Positions 33,738 to 44,032 of a stretch of DNA of 64,000 bases are shown here, piece by piece. Each line of letters begins with the position of its first letter. The stretch's first letter is position 1. Origin of the DNA: RBG-16-66-20 sp036262835 (GTDB lineage: Bacteria; Pseudomonadota; Gammaproteobacteria; Burkholderiales; SG8-39); assembly GCA_036262835.1 (NCBI GenBank), contig DATAID010000012.1, positions 1 through 64,000 on the forward strand, written 5' to 3'. A program made the position numbers and the translations under genes. A model generated the notes under the pieces. The model made no database searches. It saw only the letters and a program-made list of their open reading frames with translations, and had not been told where the DNA came from.

Positions 33738-34642
33738 GGGCTTCTCTTTGCCTGAAGGGCTTTCCCTGCCCGGGAAGAAGAAGTTCTCTTTAAAAAATCG
33801 GAAATCCAGGTTCCCGTCTCGACCAGCTTGTCGAGATCGATGCCCGTCTCGATGCCGAGGCCGTGGAGCATGTAGACCACGTCCTCGGTGGCGACGTTCC
33901 CGGTCGCGCCCTTCGCGTAGGGACAGCCGCCCAGGCCCGCGACCGAGGCATCGAAGGTGGCCATGCCGAGCTCGAGGGAGGCGTAGATGTTGGCGAGCGC
34001 CTGCCCGTAGGTATCGTGGTAGTGGCCGGCGAGCTTCCCGACCGGCACGCGCTTCGCGCAGGCCTCGATCATCGCCTGGGTCTTCCCCGGCGTGCCGGCG
34101 CCGATCGTGTCGCCGAGCGAGACCTCGTAGCAGCCCATGTCGTAGAGCGCGCCCGCGACCTCCGCGGTCCTTTGCGGGCTGACTTCGCCTTCGTACGGGC
34201 AGGCGACGACGCATGAGACATAGCCGCGGACCTTGATTTTGTCCTGCTTCGCCTTTTCCACCACCGGGCGGAAGCGTTCCAAGGATTCGGCGATGGAGCA
34301 GTTGATGTTCTTCTTCGAGAATGCCTCGGACGCCGCGCCGAACACGGCAACCTCGGTGGCCCCCGCGGCGCGCGCGGCCTCGTAGCCCTTGAGGTTGGGC
34401 GTGAGCACCGGATAGTCGACGCCGGGCCGGCGCCGGATGCGCTCGAGGACTTCGGTGTGATCGGCCATCTGCGGCACCCACTTGGGCGAGACGAACGCGG
34501 TCGCCTCGATCGCGGGCAAGCCCGCTGCACCGAGCCGCTCGATCAGCTCGAGCTTCACCTCGGTCGGCACTTCCTGCCTCTCGTTCTGCAGGCCGTCGCG
34601 CGGCCCCATCTCTACCAGGCGCACGCGCTTGGGAAGCGTCAT
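33734..34642 (-). CDS. liuE: Hydroxymethylglutaryl-CoA lyase
   Basis: A 302-residue TIM-barrel lyase that splits HMG-CoA to acetyl-CoA and acetoacetate, the last step of leucine breakdown. It starts RVRLVEMGPRDGLQNE, whose Arg-Asp binds metal and substrate. It has GYVSCVVACPYEG and closes with GLGGCPYAKGATGNVATED, the family signature with the catalytic Cys. The ATG overlaps the biotin-carboxylase stop. The C-terminal tail (after about residue 283) is AT-richer and Lys/Arg-rich. Confidence 0.95.
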   Translation of the reverse strand: MTLPKRVRLVEMGPRDGLQNERQEVPTEVKLELIERLGAAGLPAIEATAFVSPKWVPQMADHTEVLERIRRRPGVDYPVLTPNLKGYEAARAAGATEVAVFGAASEAFSKKNINCSIAESLERFRPVVEKAKQDKIKVRGYVSCVVACPYEGEVSPQRTAEVAGALYDMGCYEVSLGDTIGAGTPGKTQAMIEACAKRVPVGKLAGHYHDTYGQALANIYASLELGMATFDASVAGLGGCPYAKGATGNVATEDVVYMLHGLGIETGIDLDKLVETGTWISDFLKRTSSSRAGKALQAKRSP

Positions 34643-36573
34643 GCTTTCTCCATTTCGAGGAGCTCGGCGCCTTCGCTCACCTGTTCGCCGGGCGCAAATA
34701 GGATTCGCTTGATTCTGCCATCGCAGGGGGCCGCGATGGTGTGCTCCATCTTCATCGCCTCCAGCACGAGGAGCGCAGCGCCCTTGGCGACCTGCGCGCC
34801 CGGCTTGACGAGCACCTGCAGCACCTTGCCCGGCATGGGCGCGGCGAGCGAGCCTGCGGCTTCGTCCGCGCTCGCGACGGCGTGCTCGTCGTGAAGGCGC
34901 AACAGGCCGTGCGCGCCGTCGCCGAAGAGGTGCCAGTCGGCACCGTCGCGCACGGCACGCACGCGCGAAGGCGAGGCGTCCCGTCCTTCCACCGTCGTCC
35001 GCGGCCCTGCGGCGGCAAAATGGATCTGCACCTTGCGGATCGCGCCGCCGTCCGCGAACGCGATCTCGTGGTGCGAGCCGAGATTGAGACGCCACCCGTC
35101 GACCCGGCCCCAGGGCGAGTGCGGGTCGCTCGAGCCGTGCGCGCGCGCGGCCGATTGCGTCTCCTCGAGTTGCAGCTCGGCGAGCGCGGCCGCGGCGAGC
35201 TCCTCGTCGCTTGCCGGCGCTGCCTTCGGAAAAAGCTCGTCTCGGCAGCGCTCGATCAGGCCGGTGTCGAGATCGGCGCTCGCGAACGCCTTGCCCGCGG
35301 CGACGCGCGCGAGAAACGCGACGTTGCTGGAGACGCCGATGATCTCCGTCGCGGCGAGCGCGGCGCGCAAGCGCCCGAGCGCGACGGCGCGGTCCTCGCC
35401 CCAGACGATGAGCTTGGCGATCATCGGGTCGTAGTGCGGCGTGATCGCGTCGCCTTCGCGCACTCCCGTGTCCACGCGCGCGGGCGCGGGCGGGAAGCGC
35501 AGATGCCGCAGGCGCCCAGTGGAGGGCAGAAACCCCTTGTCGGGATTTTCGGCGTAGATGCGCGCCTCGATGGCGTGCCCCTTCATCCTGATCTCATCCT
35601 GCTTCAGGGGAAGCGGGTCGCCCGAGGCCACCCGCAGCTGCCATTCGACGAGATCGAGGCCGGTGATCATCTCGGTCACCGGGTGCTCGACCTGCAGGCG
35701 CGTGTTCATTTCCATGAAGTAAAAGCGCCCATCCTGACCGGCGATGAACTCGACCGTGCCCGCGCCGACGTACTTGATTGCCTTTGCCGCTGCGACCGCC
35801 GCGCTGCCGATCTCGTTGCGCTTTTCCGCGGAAAGTCCCGGCGCGGGCGCCTCTTCCAAGACTTTCTGGTGCCGGCGCTGCACCGAGCAGTCGCGCTCGA
35901 AAAGGTGCACGACGTTGCCGTGCGTGTCGCCGAACACCTGCACTTCGATGTGGCGCGGGCGCTCGAGATACTTCTCGACGAGGACCGTGTCGTCGCCGAA
36001 AGCGCTCTTCGCCTCGCGCCGCGCCGATTCGAGCGCCGCCACGAAGCCCTTTCCATCGGCGACCACGCGCATGCCCTTGCCGCCGCCCCCCGCCGAGGCC
36101 TTGATGAGCACGGGGTAGCCGATCCGGCCGGCTTCCGTCTGCAGGAACCCGGGCTCTTGCTTCTCGCCGTGATAGCCGGGCACGAGCGGCACCCCGGCCT
36201 TCTCCATCAGGCGCTTGGCGGCTGCCTTGTCGCCCATCGCCGCGATCGCCTCGGGCGTCGGGCCGATGAAGACGAGGCCGGCGCTTGCGCAGGCGCGCGC
36301 AAAATCCTCGTTCTCCGAGAGAAAACCGTAGCCAGGGTGGATCGCCTCGGCGCCGCGCGCGCGCGCGGCTGAGAGGATCGCCTCGATGTTCAGGTAGCTC
36401 GCGCGCGCTTCGGCCGGGCCGATGTGGCGCGCTTCGTCGGCGAGCGCGACGTGGCGCGCGTCCCTGTCCGCGTCGGAGTAGACGGCGACCGTGCGCACGC
36501 CCATCGCGCGCGCGGTGGCGATCACCCGGCAGGCGATCTCGCCGCGATTCGCAATCAGGATCTTGCGGAACAC
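34639..36573 (-). CDS. liuD: Methylcrotonyl-CoA carboxylase, biotin carboxylase/biotin carrier subunit
   Basis: A 644-residue biotin-dependent subunit. Order: carbamoyl-phosphate-synthase-like N-domain (MFRKILIANRGEIACRV), ATP-grasp with KASAGGGGKGMRVV, EMNTRLQVEHPVTE, a biotin carboxylase C-domain (MKGHAIEARIYAE), and a C-terminal biotinyl domain in which Lys608 (EAMKMEH) lies 36 residues from the end. Propionyl- and geranyl-CoA carboxylases look alike; the liu gene set makes methylcrotonyl-CoA the likely substrate. It ends with an ATGA overlap with liuE and starts 1 base after the liuC stop. Confidence 0.93.
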   Translation of the reverse strand: MFRKILIANRGEIACRVIATARAMGVRTVAVYSDADRDARHVALADEARHIGPAEARASYLNIEAILSAARARGAEAIHPGYGFLSENEDFARACASAGLVFIGPTPEAIAAMGDKAAAKRLMEKAGVPLVPGYHGEKQEPGFLQTEAGRIGYPVLIKASAGGGGKGMRVVADGKGFVAALESARREAKSAFGDDTVLVEKYLERPRHIEVQVFGDTHGNVVHLFERDCSVQRRHQKVLEEAPAPGLSAEKRNEIGSAAVAAAKAIKYVGAGTVEFIAGQDGRFYFMEMNTRLQVEHPVTEMITGLDLVEWQLRVASGDPLPLKQDEIRMKGHAIEARIYAENPDKGFLPSTGRLRHLRFPPAPARVDTGVREGDAITPHYDPMIAKLIVWGEDRAVALGRLRAALAATEIIGVSSNVAFLARVAAGKAFASADLDTGLIERCRDELFPKAAPASDEELAAAALAELQLEETQSAARAHGSSDPHSPWGRVDGWRLNLGSHHEIAFADGGAIRKVQIHFAAAGPRTTVEGRDASPSRVRAVRDGADWHLFGDGAHGLLRLHDEHAVASADEAAGSLAAPMPGKVLQVLVKPGAQVAKGAALLVLEAMKMEHTIAAPCDGRIKRILFAPGEQVSEGAELLEMEKA

Positions 36574-36574
36574 T

Positions 36575-37381
36575 TCATCCTCTCTTCGGCGGCAGCCCGC
36601 TTTTTACCCACTTTGGCTTGCGTTTCTCCAGGAACGAGGCAATGCCTTCCTTGCCCTCGGGCGAGACGCGGATGTCCGCGATGCGCTTCGCGGTATCGGC
36701 GGCGAGCGCGCGATCGAGCGGCTTGCCGGACACGGCGGAGATGAGCTCCTTGATGCGGGCGAGCGCCTCGGGGCCGCCGGCGAGCAGGTGGCCGAGCAGC
36801 CCGTCGATCGTCTTGTCGAGCGAATCCCTGTCCACCAGGAGGCTGAGCAGGCCGATGCGTTCCGCCTCGCGGGCGTCGAACACCTCGGCAGTCAGGAAAT
36901 AGCGTCGCGCCGCGCGCTCGCCGATCGCGCGCACGACGTGCGGGCTGATCGTCGCCGGCGAGAGCCCGAGCTTCGCTTCGGAAAAGCAGAATTTCGCCTC
37001 CGGCGTCCCCACCGCGATGTCGCAGGCGGCCACCAGCCCGGTCCCGCCCGCGAACGCCGGGCCGTGCACGCGCGCGATCGTCGGCTTCGGCAGTCGGGCG
37101 AGCATCGAGAGCATGTCGGCGAGCGCCTGGGCGTCGGCGAGGTTCTGCTCGTAGCCGTACCCGGCCATGCGCTTCATCCAGTTCAAATCCGCGCCGGCGC
37201 AGAACGCGGGGCCGTTGCCGGCGAGCACCAGCGCGCGAACGGATGCGTCTTCCCCGATTTCCTCGAGAAGGCGGGCAAGGCCTGCAATCACATGCTCGTC
37301 AAAGGCGTTTCTGACCTCCGGACGGTTGAGCGTCACGGTGGCGACGCCGTCCTGCTTCTCGACAAGAAGGATCTCGGCCAT
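36575..37381 (-). CDS. liuC: Methylglutaconyl-CoA hydratase (crotonase family)
   Basis: A 268-residue crotonase that should hydrate 3-methylglutaconyl-CoA to HMG-CoA. Oxyanion blocks are GPAFCAGADLNWMKRM and GPAFAGGTGLVAACD; the ADLNWM sequence is typical of LiuC/AUH proteins. CFSEAKLGLSPATI carries the catalytic-side Glu. It sits between the two carboxylase subunit genes, the usual liu order, with 1-2 base gaps. Confidence 0.93.
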   Translation of the reverse strand: MAEILLVEKQDGVATVTLNRPEVRNAFDEHVIAGLARLLEEIGEDASVRALVLAGNGPAFCAGADLNWMKRMAGYGYEQNLADAQALADMLSMLARLPKPTIARVHGPAFAGGTGLVAACDIAVGTPEAKFCFSEAKLGLSPATISPHVVRAIGERAARRYFLTAEVFDAREAERIGLLSLLVDRDSLDKTIDGLLGHLLAGGPEALARIKELISAVSGKPLDRALAADTAKRIADIRVSPEGKEGIASFLEKRKPKWVKSGLPPKRG

Positions 37382-37383
37382 GG

Positions 37384-38970
<1,587 letters not shown>

Positions 38971-38977
38971 GGCCGCC

Positions 38978-39796
38978 TCACGATTTGCGCCTGAAGCCGC
39001 GGAAGCGCTGCGAATGCTTGCGGTTGCAGGCGTCGAAGAACCAGGTTTGCTTGCGCAAGGGCTTGTGCACCTCGATGTCGAACCAGGGCGCCAGGCGTTG
39101 CAGCAGCGCGAACGCGAGGCGCGGATCCTCCACCGCGCCGTGCAGCTCGCCGTAGACCCAGACCGTCTGCGCCAGGATGTCGTCCGGAAACGCGGCGATG
39201 ACGTCGTGCTCGGCGCCCTCGATGTCGATCTTGATCAGGTCGACCGAGCCGAGGCCGAGCTCGCGCAGTGCCTCGGGCACGGCGCGGATCGGCGCGCGCA
39301 CCTTCCTTGAGGAGGCGTCGGCGGACCCGAAGCGCGAAAAGCCGCTCACGTCCTCGGGCGCCGCGGCCGGCGTATGGAACTCGAACTCGCCGCTTTCGCC
39401 GCCCAGGCCGTAGCGGTGCGATTGCACGCGCGTGCCCTCGAGGTTGTGCTCCATCAGCCGGAGGTTGTCCGGCACCGGCTCGAAGGAGTGCAGCTCGGCC
39501 TGCGGAAACCGGCAGGCGAGATAGCGGGCGGCCGCGCCGATGTTGCCGCCGATGTCGAAAATCACGCGCGGCGAGAGCTCCGGCGGCAGCCAGTACTCGG
39601 ATTTGCGCTCGGGGCGAAAGAGGATGTCGTAGACGATGGAGACGTCGCTCGTGCCGGGCCGGTAGTAGACCGGCCGCCCGTCGCCGTTCCACCAGGCGAC
39701 GGAGGCGAGCGGGTGCCCCGACCGCGACGCGCCCTCGAGATAATCGCGCGTGAAGGAAAGCGAATGCGTGCGGGCGAAGACCTTGAGCGCCTTCAT
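38978..39796 (-). CDS. FkbM-family SAM-dependent methyltransferase
   Basis: A 272-residue protein. SAM motif I is IFDIGGNIGAAARYLA (about residues 90-105), followed by HSFEPVPDNLRLMEHNL, typical of FkbM proteins, and a later DLIKIDIEGAEHDVI. FkbM enzymes methylate hydroxyl groups of sugars or polyketides. Its place inside the liu operon, coupled to the acyl-CoA dehydrogenase by ATGA and 7 bases from liuB, is unexpected for leucine breakdown. Whether it modifies a glycan or an intermediate is unknown. Confidence 0.88.
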   Translation of the reverse strand: MKALKVFARTHSLSFTRDYLEGASRSGHPLASVAWWNGDGRPVYYRPGTSDVSIVYDILFRPERKSEYWLPPELSPRVIFDIGGNIGAAARYLACRFPQAELHSFEPVPDNLRLMEHNLEGTRVQSHRYGLGGESGEFEFHTPAAAPEDVSGFSRFGSADASSRKVRAPIRAVPEALRELGLGSVDLIKIDIEGAEHDVIAAFPDDILAQTVWVYGELHGAVEDPRLAFALLQRLAPWFDIEVHKPLRKQTWFFDACNRKHSQRFRGFRRKS

Positions 39797-40923
39797 GCGC
39801 CCTCGAGCGCCCGGCCGATCACCAGCCTCTGAATGTCGCTCGCGCCCTCATAGATCTGGCAGACGCGCACGTCGCGCCAGATGCGCTCGACCGGGAAATC
39901 CGCGACGTAGCCGTAGCCGCCGTGGATCTGGATCGCGTCCGAGCAGACTTTTTCCGCGGTCTCCGAGGCGAAGAGCTTCGCCATCGAGGCTTCCTTGAGG
40001 CAGGGCGCGCCCGCGTCGCGAAGCTGCGCCGCATGCAGGTAGAGCTGGCGCGAGGCCTCCACGCCGGTCGCCATGTCGGCGAGGCGGAAATTCACCGCCT
40101 GATGCTGGAGGAGCGGCTTGCCCATGCTCTTTCGCTCCGCGGCGTAGGCGAGCGCGGCTTCGAGCGCCGCGCGCGCCATGCCGGTCGCCTGCGCGGCGAC
40201 GTTGATGCGGCCCGATTCCAGGTTGGCGAGCGCGATGCGGTAGCCCGCGCCCTCGTCCGAGAGCAGGTTCGCGGCCGGCACCTTGCAGTTCTCGAGCACG
40301 ATCTGCGCGGTGTCGGAGGCGCGCTGGCCGGTCTTGTCCTCGATTCTCGCGACCGTGTAGCCGGGGGTGGAGGTGGGGACGAGAAACGCGCTGATGCCGC
40401 GCTTCCCCTGGCTCTTGTCCGTCACGGCGAAAACGACCGCAAGGTCCGCGTTCTTGCCCGAGGTGATGAACTGCTTCACGCCGTTCAGCACGTAGTGGCC
40501 GCTCGATTTCTCCGCGCGCGTCGTGATCGCCGAGGCATCCGAGCCGGCGTGCGGCTCGGTGAGGCAGAAGGCGCCGAGCCGCTTGCCCTGCGCGATCGGG
40601 ACGAGGAACTCCTTCTTCTGCGCTTCGTCGCCGTAGCCCTGCAGGATGTTGGCGACGAGGTTCGTGACCATGAGGATGGTGCAGGTGGCTCCGTCGCCCG
40701 CCGAGACTTCCTCGCAGGCGAGCGCGAGCGCCGTGGTGTCCATGCCGGCGCCGCCCCATTGCTCGGGAACCGCCACGCCACAAAGGCCCATCGCAGCCAG
40801 GCCCCTCACTTCCTCGCGTGGGAAGTGCTTTTCCCGATCCCAGCGCGCCGCGTTGGGAACGATGCGCTCGCGCGCAAAGCGGCGCACGGCGTCGCGGATC
40901 TGCTCGTGATGGGCAGAAAGCAT
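39793..40923 (-). CDS. Acyl-CoA dehydrogenase
   Basis: A 376-residue flavoenzyme of the short/branched-chain type. It has LTEPHAGSDASAITT (FAD/substrate loop), IHGGYGYVADFPVERIWRDV, and YEGASDIQRLVIGRALE. The catalytic Glu is the one in YEGAS, the position of Glu368 in short-chain enzymes, so it is active-site competent. It probably oxidises a short or branched acyl-CoA such as isobutyryl- or 2-methylbutyryl-CoA; this is inference from the neighbours. It is distinct from the isovaleryl-CoA dehydrogenase at the head of the same operon. Confidence 0.92.
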   Translation of the reverse strand: MLSAHHEQIRDAVRRFARERIVPNAARWDREKHFPREEVRGLAAMGLCGVAVPEQWGGAGMDTTALALACEEVSAGDGATCTILMVTNLVANILQGYGDEAQKKEFLVPIAQGKRLGAFCLTEPHAGSDASAITTRAEKSSGHYVLNGVKQFITSGKNADLAVVFAVTDKSQGKRGISAFLVPTSTPGYTVARIEDKTGQRASDTAQIVLENCKVPAANLLSDEGAGYRIALANLESGRINVAAQATGMARAALEAALAYAAERKSMGKPLLQHQAVNFRLADMATGVEASRQLYLHAAQLRDAGAPCLKEASMAKLFASETAEKVCSDAIQIHGGYGYVADFPVERIWRDVRVCQIYEGASDIQRLVIGRALEGA

Positions 40924-40927
40924 CGCG

Positions 40928-41332
40928 CTAGATACGAGCGTAAGTGATGGTGTGGTGGGTGAAGAGCCGGACGTGCGCGCGATCGTGGCACTCCGCGATG
41001 CCGTAGATGATGCGCTTGCCGAGCTTGAGCACGCGCGCCGTGCAATACACCGTTTCGCGCCGCGCGGCGTTGAGGAACGCCGTATTCAATTCGGAGGTCA
41101 CCGCGTCGTGCTCGACGCCGATGTGGCGCTTGATGGCGAGCCACATGGCGCAGTCGGCCGCGGCCATGAAGGCCGGGCCGTTGACCGTGCCGCCGGGGCG
41201 CTCGAAGGCGCGCCGGAACGGCATCGCAATCGTGCACTCAGAGTCGCTCACCGACACGAGCTTCAAGCCGTAGCCCGCCACGAAGCGCGCGCGGCCGAGG
41301 AGCTTTGCCAGCGCGGCCTTGCTCGCCCTCAT
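40928..41332 (-). CDS. Hotdog-fold thioesterase-like protein (DUF4442/PaaI type)
   Basis: A 134-residue hotdog protein. GYGLKLVSVSDSECTIAMPF leads, noted as LKLVSVSDSECT, then GTVNGPAFMAAADCAMW, the central helix with the Asn-Gly and Asp positions of PaaI-like thioesterases. The ATG at 41332 overlaps the thiolase stop (ATGA). It may free CoA from stalled acyl thioesters. It ends 4 bases before the acyl-CoA dehydrogenase gene. Confidence 0.78.
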   Translation of the reverse strand: MRASKAALAKLLGRARFVAGYGLKLVSVSDSECTIAMPFRRAFERPGGTVNGPAFMAAADCAMWLAIKRHIGVEHDAVTSELNTAFLNAARRETVYCTARVLKLGKRIIYGIAECHDRAHVRLFTHHTITYARI

Positions 41333-42513
41333 GCCAATTCGATCGCCATGGCGGTGGCTTCGCCGCCGCCAATGCAAAGCGAGGCGACGCCTCGCTTGCC
41401 GCCGTACTTCCTCAGGGCGCCGAGGAGCGTCACCAGGATCCGCGCGCCCGAGGCACCGATCGGATGACCGAGCGCGCAGGCGCCGCCGTGCACATTCACC
41501 TTCTCGCGCGGCAGGCCATGCTCCTTCATCGCCGCCATGGTGACGACGGCGAAGGCTTCGTTTATTTCAAACAAATCAATTTTTTCCGCCGTGAGATCGG
41601 TTTTTTGAAGCAACTTCCTGATCGCCCCCACCGGGGCCGTCGTAAACAACGCCGGTGCCTGCGCGTGCGTCGAATGCCCGATGACGGTCGCGAGCGGCGT
41701 GAGGCCGCGCCTCTCCGCCGTCGAGCGGCGCATGAGCACGAGCGCCGCGGCGCCGTCCGAGATGGAGGAGGAGTTCGCGGCGGTCACCGTGCCATCCTTG
41801 CGGAACGCGGGCTTCAACTGCGGGATCTTGTCGAGGTTTGCCTTGAACGGCTGCTCGTCCATCTCGACGAACTTCTGCTCCTTGCCGGACCTGATCGCGA
41901 GCGGCGTCAGCTCCCAGGCAAACCAGCCTTCGCGATTGGCTTGTTGCGCTTTTTTCAAGGATTGAATCGCGAATTCGTCCTGCGCTTCACGCGAAAATCG
42001 GAAGGATTGCGCGCAGTCCTCGGCAAACGTCCCCATGAGGCGGCCCTTGTCGTAGGCATCCTCTAGGCCGTCGTAGAACATGTGGTCGATCACCTGTCCG
42101 TGACCCATGCGCAGTCCGGCTCTTGCTTTGGGCAGCAGATACGGCGCGTTCGTCATGGACTCCATTCCGCCGGCGACGACGATCTCCGAGGAACCGGCGA
42201 GCAACGAATCGTGCGCCTGCATCGCGGCCTTCATGCCCGAGCCGCACATCTTGTTGATGGTGGTGCAGCCGGTCCCAAGCGGCAGGCCCGCGCCGAGCGC
42301 CGCCTGGCGCGCGGGCGCCTGGCCCTGGCCGGCGGGCAGCACGCAGCCCATCAGCACTTCCTCGACCGCCTCGGGCGCGAGCCTCGCGCGCTCGACCGCC
42401 GCGCGGATGGCGGCGGCGCCAAGTTCCGGCGCGGCGAAGCCTTTCAGCTCGCCCTGGAAGGCGCCCATCGGCGTTCTCGCCGCCGAAACGATGACGACAG
42501 GATCCTTTTGCAT
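41329..42513 (-). CDS. Acetyl-CoA acetyltransferase (thiolase)
   Basis: A 394-residue thiolase II. The acylated Cys is in TTINKMCGSGMKA, the His block is EINEAFAVV and GGACALGHPIGASGAR, and the second Cys is in ASLCIGGGEATAM; all catalytic residues are present. It can split acetoacetyl-CoA from leucine breakdown or make it for PHA. An AT-rich stretch (about 41560-41625) codes for a loop. It lies 2 bases from the nitronate-monooxygenase-like gene and overlaps the hotdog gene. Confidence 0.94.
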   Translation of the reverse strand: MQKDPVVIVSAARTPMGAFQGELKGFAAPELGAAAIRAAVERARLAPEAVEEVLMGCVLPAGQGQAPARQAALGAGLPLGTGCTTINKMCGSGMKAAMQAHDSLLAGSSEIVVAGGMESMTNAPYLLPKARAGLRMGHGQVIDHMFYDGLEDAYDKGRLMGTFAEDCAQSFRFSREAQDEFAIQSLKKAQQANREGWFAWELTPLAIRSGKEQKFVEMDEQPFKANLDKIPQLKPAFRKDGTVTAANSSSISDGAAALVLMRRSTAERRGLTPLATVIGHSTHAQAPALFTTAPVGAIRKLLQKTDLTAEKIDLFEINEAFAVVTMAAMKEHGLPREKVNVHGGACALGHPIGASGARILVTLLGALRKYGGKRGVASLCIGGGEATAMAIELA

Positions 42514-42515
42514 GG

Positions 42516-43601
42516 TCAGTCCTTTAGGAAAGATGCCGTTCCCCGCACGGCAGAAACCGCTTCTTCATTCAATAGCCGGATCAATTCAGCCGCCGGCAAG
42601 GCCCGGCACAAAGGCGCCGCCTGCCCGGCCCAGAGCGCCATGAAGTCGGGCTTGCCGGCTTTCGCCGAGGCCTGGCGCAGCTTCCCGGTGATGTTGTTTT
42701 GCGCTGGAAAGACGAGCTGCGGCGCCTTTTCCATTTCCTTCATGAAGCGGTTGGCAAGGCCGCGCGCGGGCTTGCCGGAGAATTTCTCGGTGATGCGCGT
42801 CTCGTCTTCCGTCACCTTGAGGAGGATGTCCTTGTGCACCTGCGAGGCGCCGCTCTCGGGGCAGGGAAGGAACGCGGTGCCGAGCTGGGCGACCTGCGCG
42901 CCGAGCGAGAGCACGGCGGCGATGCCGGCGCCATCCATGATGCCGCCGGCCGCCACCACCGGGACGTTCACCGCCCGCACGATCATGCGCACCAGGGCGA
43001 GCGTGCCGGTGAGCGACGTATACGGATCGCGCAGGTAGGAGCCGCGATGCCCGCCCGCCTCGCCGCCCTGCGCGATGACGAAATCGAAGCCGAGCGATTC
43101 CAGGTGCTTCGCCTCGGCGACGCAGTTCGCGCTGCCGCCCACGAGGATTCCCAGGCCTTTGAATTGCTTCACTCGCGCTTTCGGGAAGTCGGCGAGATGG
43201 CAGGTGACCACCTTGGGCTTGATCGCGGCGATGGCGTCGAATTGCGCTTCGAGATCGGGCGCGTACGGCGCCTTCACGGCATCGGGAACCGGCAGGCCCA
43301 GCTCCTTGTAGTAGCCCGCGACGGCCTCGAGCGCGCCGCGCTGCGAAGCCGCGTCGACCGGGCCGGGCTGCGCGGAGGTGAAGAGATTGATGCCGAAAGG
43401 CTTGTCGGTCCTGGCGCGCACCCAGGCGCATTGCTTTTTCATCTCTTCGGGCTGCGTATAGGCGAATCCGAACGCTCCGAGCGCGCCCGCGGCCGAGCAG
43501 GCCGCCACGAGCTCCGGCGACGAGGGGCCGCCGGCCATGGGCGCCTGGACGATCGGCACCGAAATGCCGAATTTTTCCGAAAGAGGGGTGGCGAGCATCA
43601 T
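42516..43601 (-). CDS. Nitronate monooxygenase-like flavoprotein
   Basis: A 361-residue FMN TIM-barrel of the 2-nitropropane dioxygenase family. IVQAPMAGG comes first, AQGGEAGGHRGSY is the FMN/His block, and VVAAGGIMDGAGIAAVLSLGA is the phosphate-binding end, noted by AAGGIMDG. The first of two adjacent Met codons (43601) overlaps the thioesterase stop (ATGA). In a CoA-ester operon it may act on alkyl nitronates or as an NAD(P)H:quinone reductase; the role is not known. Confidence 0.87.
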   Translation of the reverse strand: MMLATPLSEKFGISVPIVQAPMAGGPSSPELVAACSAAGALGAFGFAYTQPEEMKKQCAWVRARTDKPFGINLFTSAQPGPVDAASQRGALEAVAGYYKELGLPVPDAVKAPYAPDLEAQFDAIAAIKPKVVTCHLADFPKARVKQFKGLGILVGGSANCVAEAKHLESLGFDFVIAQGGEAGGHRGSYLRDPYTSLTGTLALVRMIVRAVNVPVVAAGGIMDGAGIAAVLSLGAQVAQLGTAFLPCPESGASQVHKDILLKVTEDETRITEKFSGKPARGLANRFMKEMEKAPQLVFPAQNNITGKLRQASAKAGKPDFMALWAGQAAPLCRALPAAELIRLLNEEAVSAVRGTASFLKD

Positions 43602-44032
43602 CGTTTCGTCTCGTAGTGGCAAAGGCGCTTGCGGCAGCCTTCGGCGATCTCGGTCGGGATCGCAATCGATTTTCGCGCCCTGGCGTCCATGTGCACGGCG
43701 GTCAGCAGGCATACCGCCGAAATGTCGCCGGTGACCGCGTGGCGCATCTCGTGCACCCATTTGACCGCCTTCTCGCGCACTTCGATCACGCCGGATCGGA
43801 CCGCGACCACGTCGCCCGAAAGCAGCTCGCGCTTGTAGCTGATGTCCTGCTGCACGGCGGCCATGGCGGCATTCCTGTCGCGCAGGAACTCGCGCGTGAG
43901 GCCCACGCTGGAAAAGAGATTCCAGGTCGCCTCGTCGAACTTGCCGACGTACCACATGACGTTCATGTGGCCCATGTGGTCGCAATGCCAGGGGTACACG
44001 GCGCCCCGATAGGTCTCGAAGAGCTCGCTCAT
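43598..44032 (-). CDS. Acyl-CoA thioesterase (4-hydroxybenzoyl-CoA thioesterase-like hotdog)
   Basis: A 144-residue hotdog enzyme. YPWHCDHMGHMNVMWYVGKFDEA carries the Asp-x2-Gly-His-x-Asn block (DHMGHMN) of 4HBT/YbgC thioesterases, with the Asp as nucleophile or base. The ATG overlaps the carbonic anhydrase stop, and its own stop overlaps the next start, so all are co-translated. It is the second thioesterase in this operon. The substrate acyl group is unknown. Confidence 0.88.
   Translation of the reverse strand: MSELFETYRGAVYPWHCDHMGHMNVMWYVGKFDEATWNLFSSVGLTREFLRDRNAAMAAVQQDISYKRELLSGDVVAVRSGVIEVREKAVKWVHEMRHAVTGDISAVCLLTAVHMDARARKSIAIPTEIAEGCRKRLCHYETKR

Noticed and set aside
39892..39906. 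Asp in GYVADFP of the second acyl-CoA dehydrogenase looked like a changed catalytic Glu
   Set aside because: The catalytic Glu of this family is in the later YEGAS motif, which is intact; the Asp position is not catalytic.
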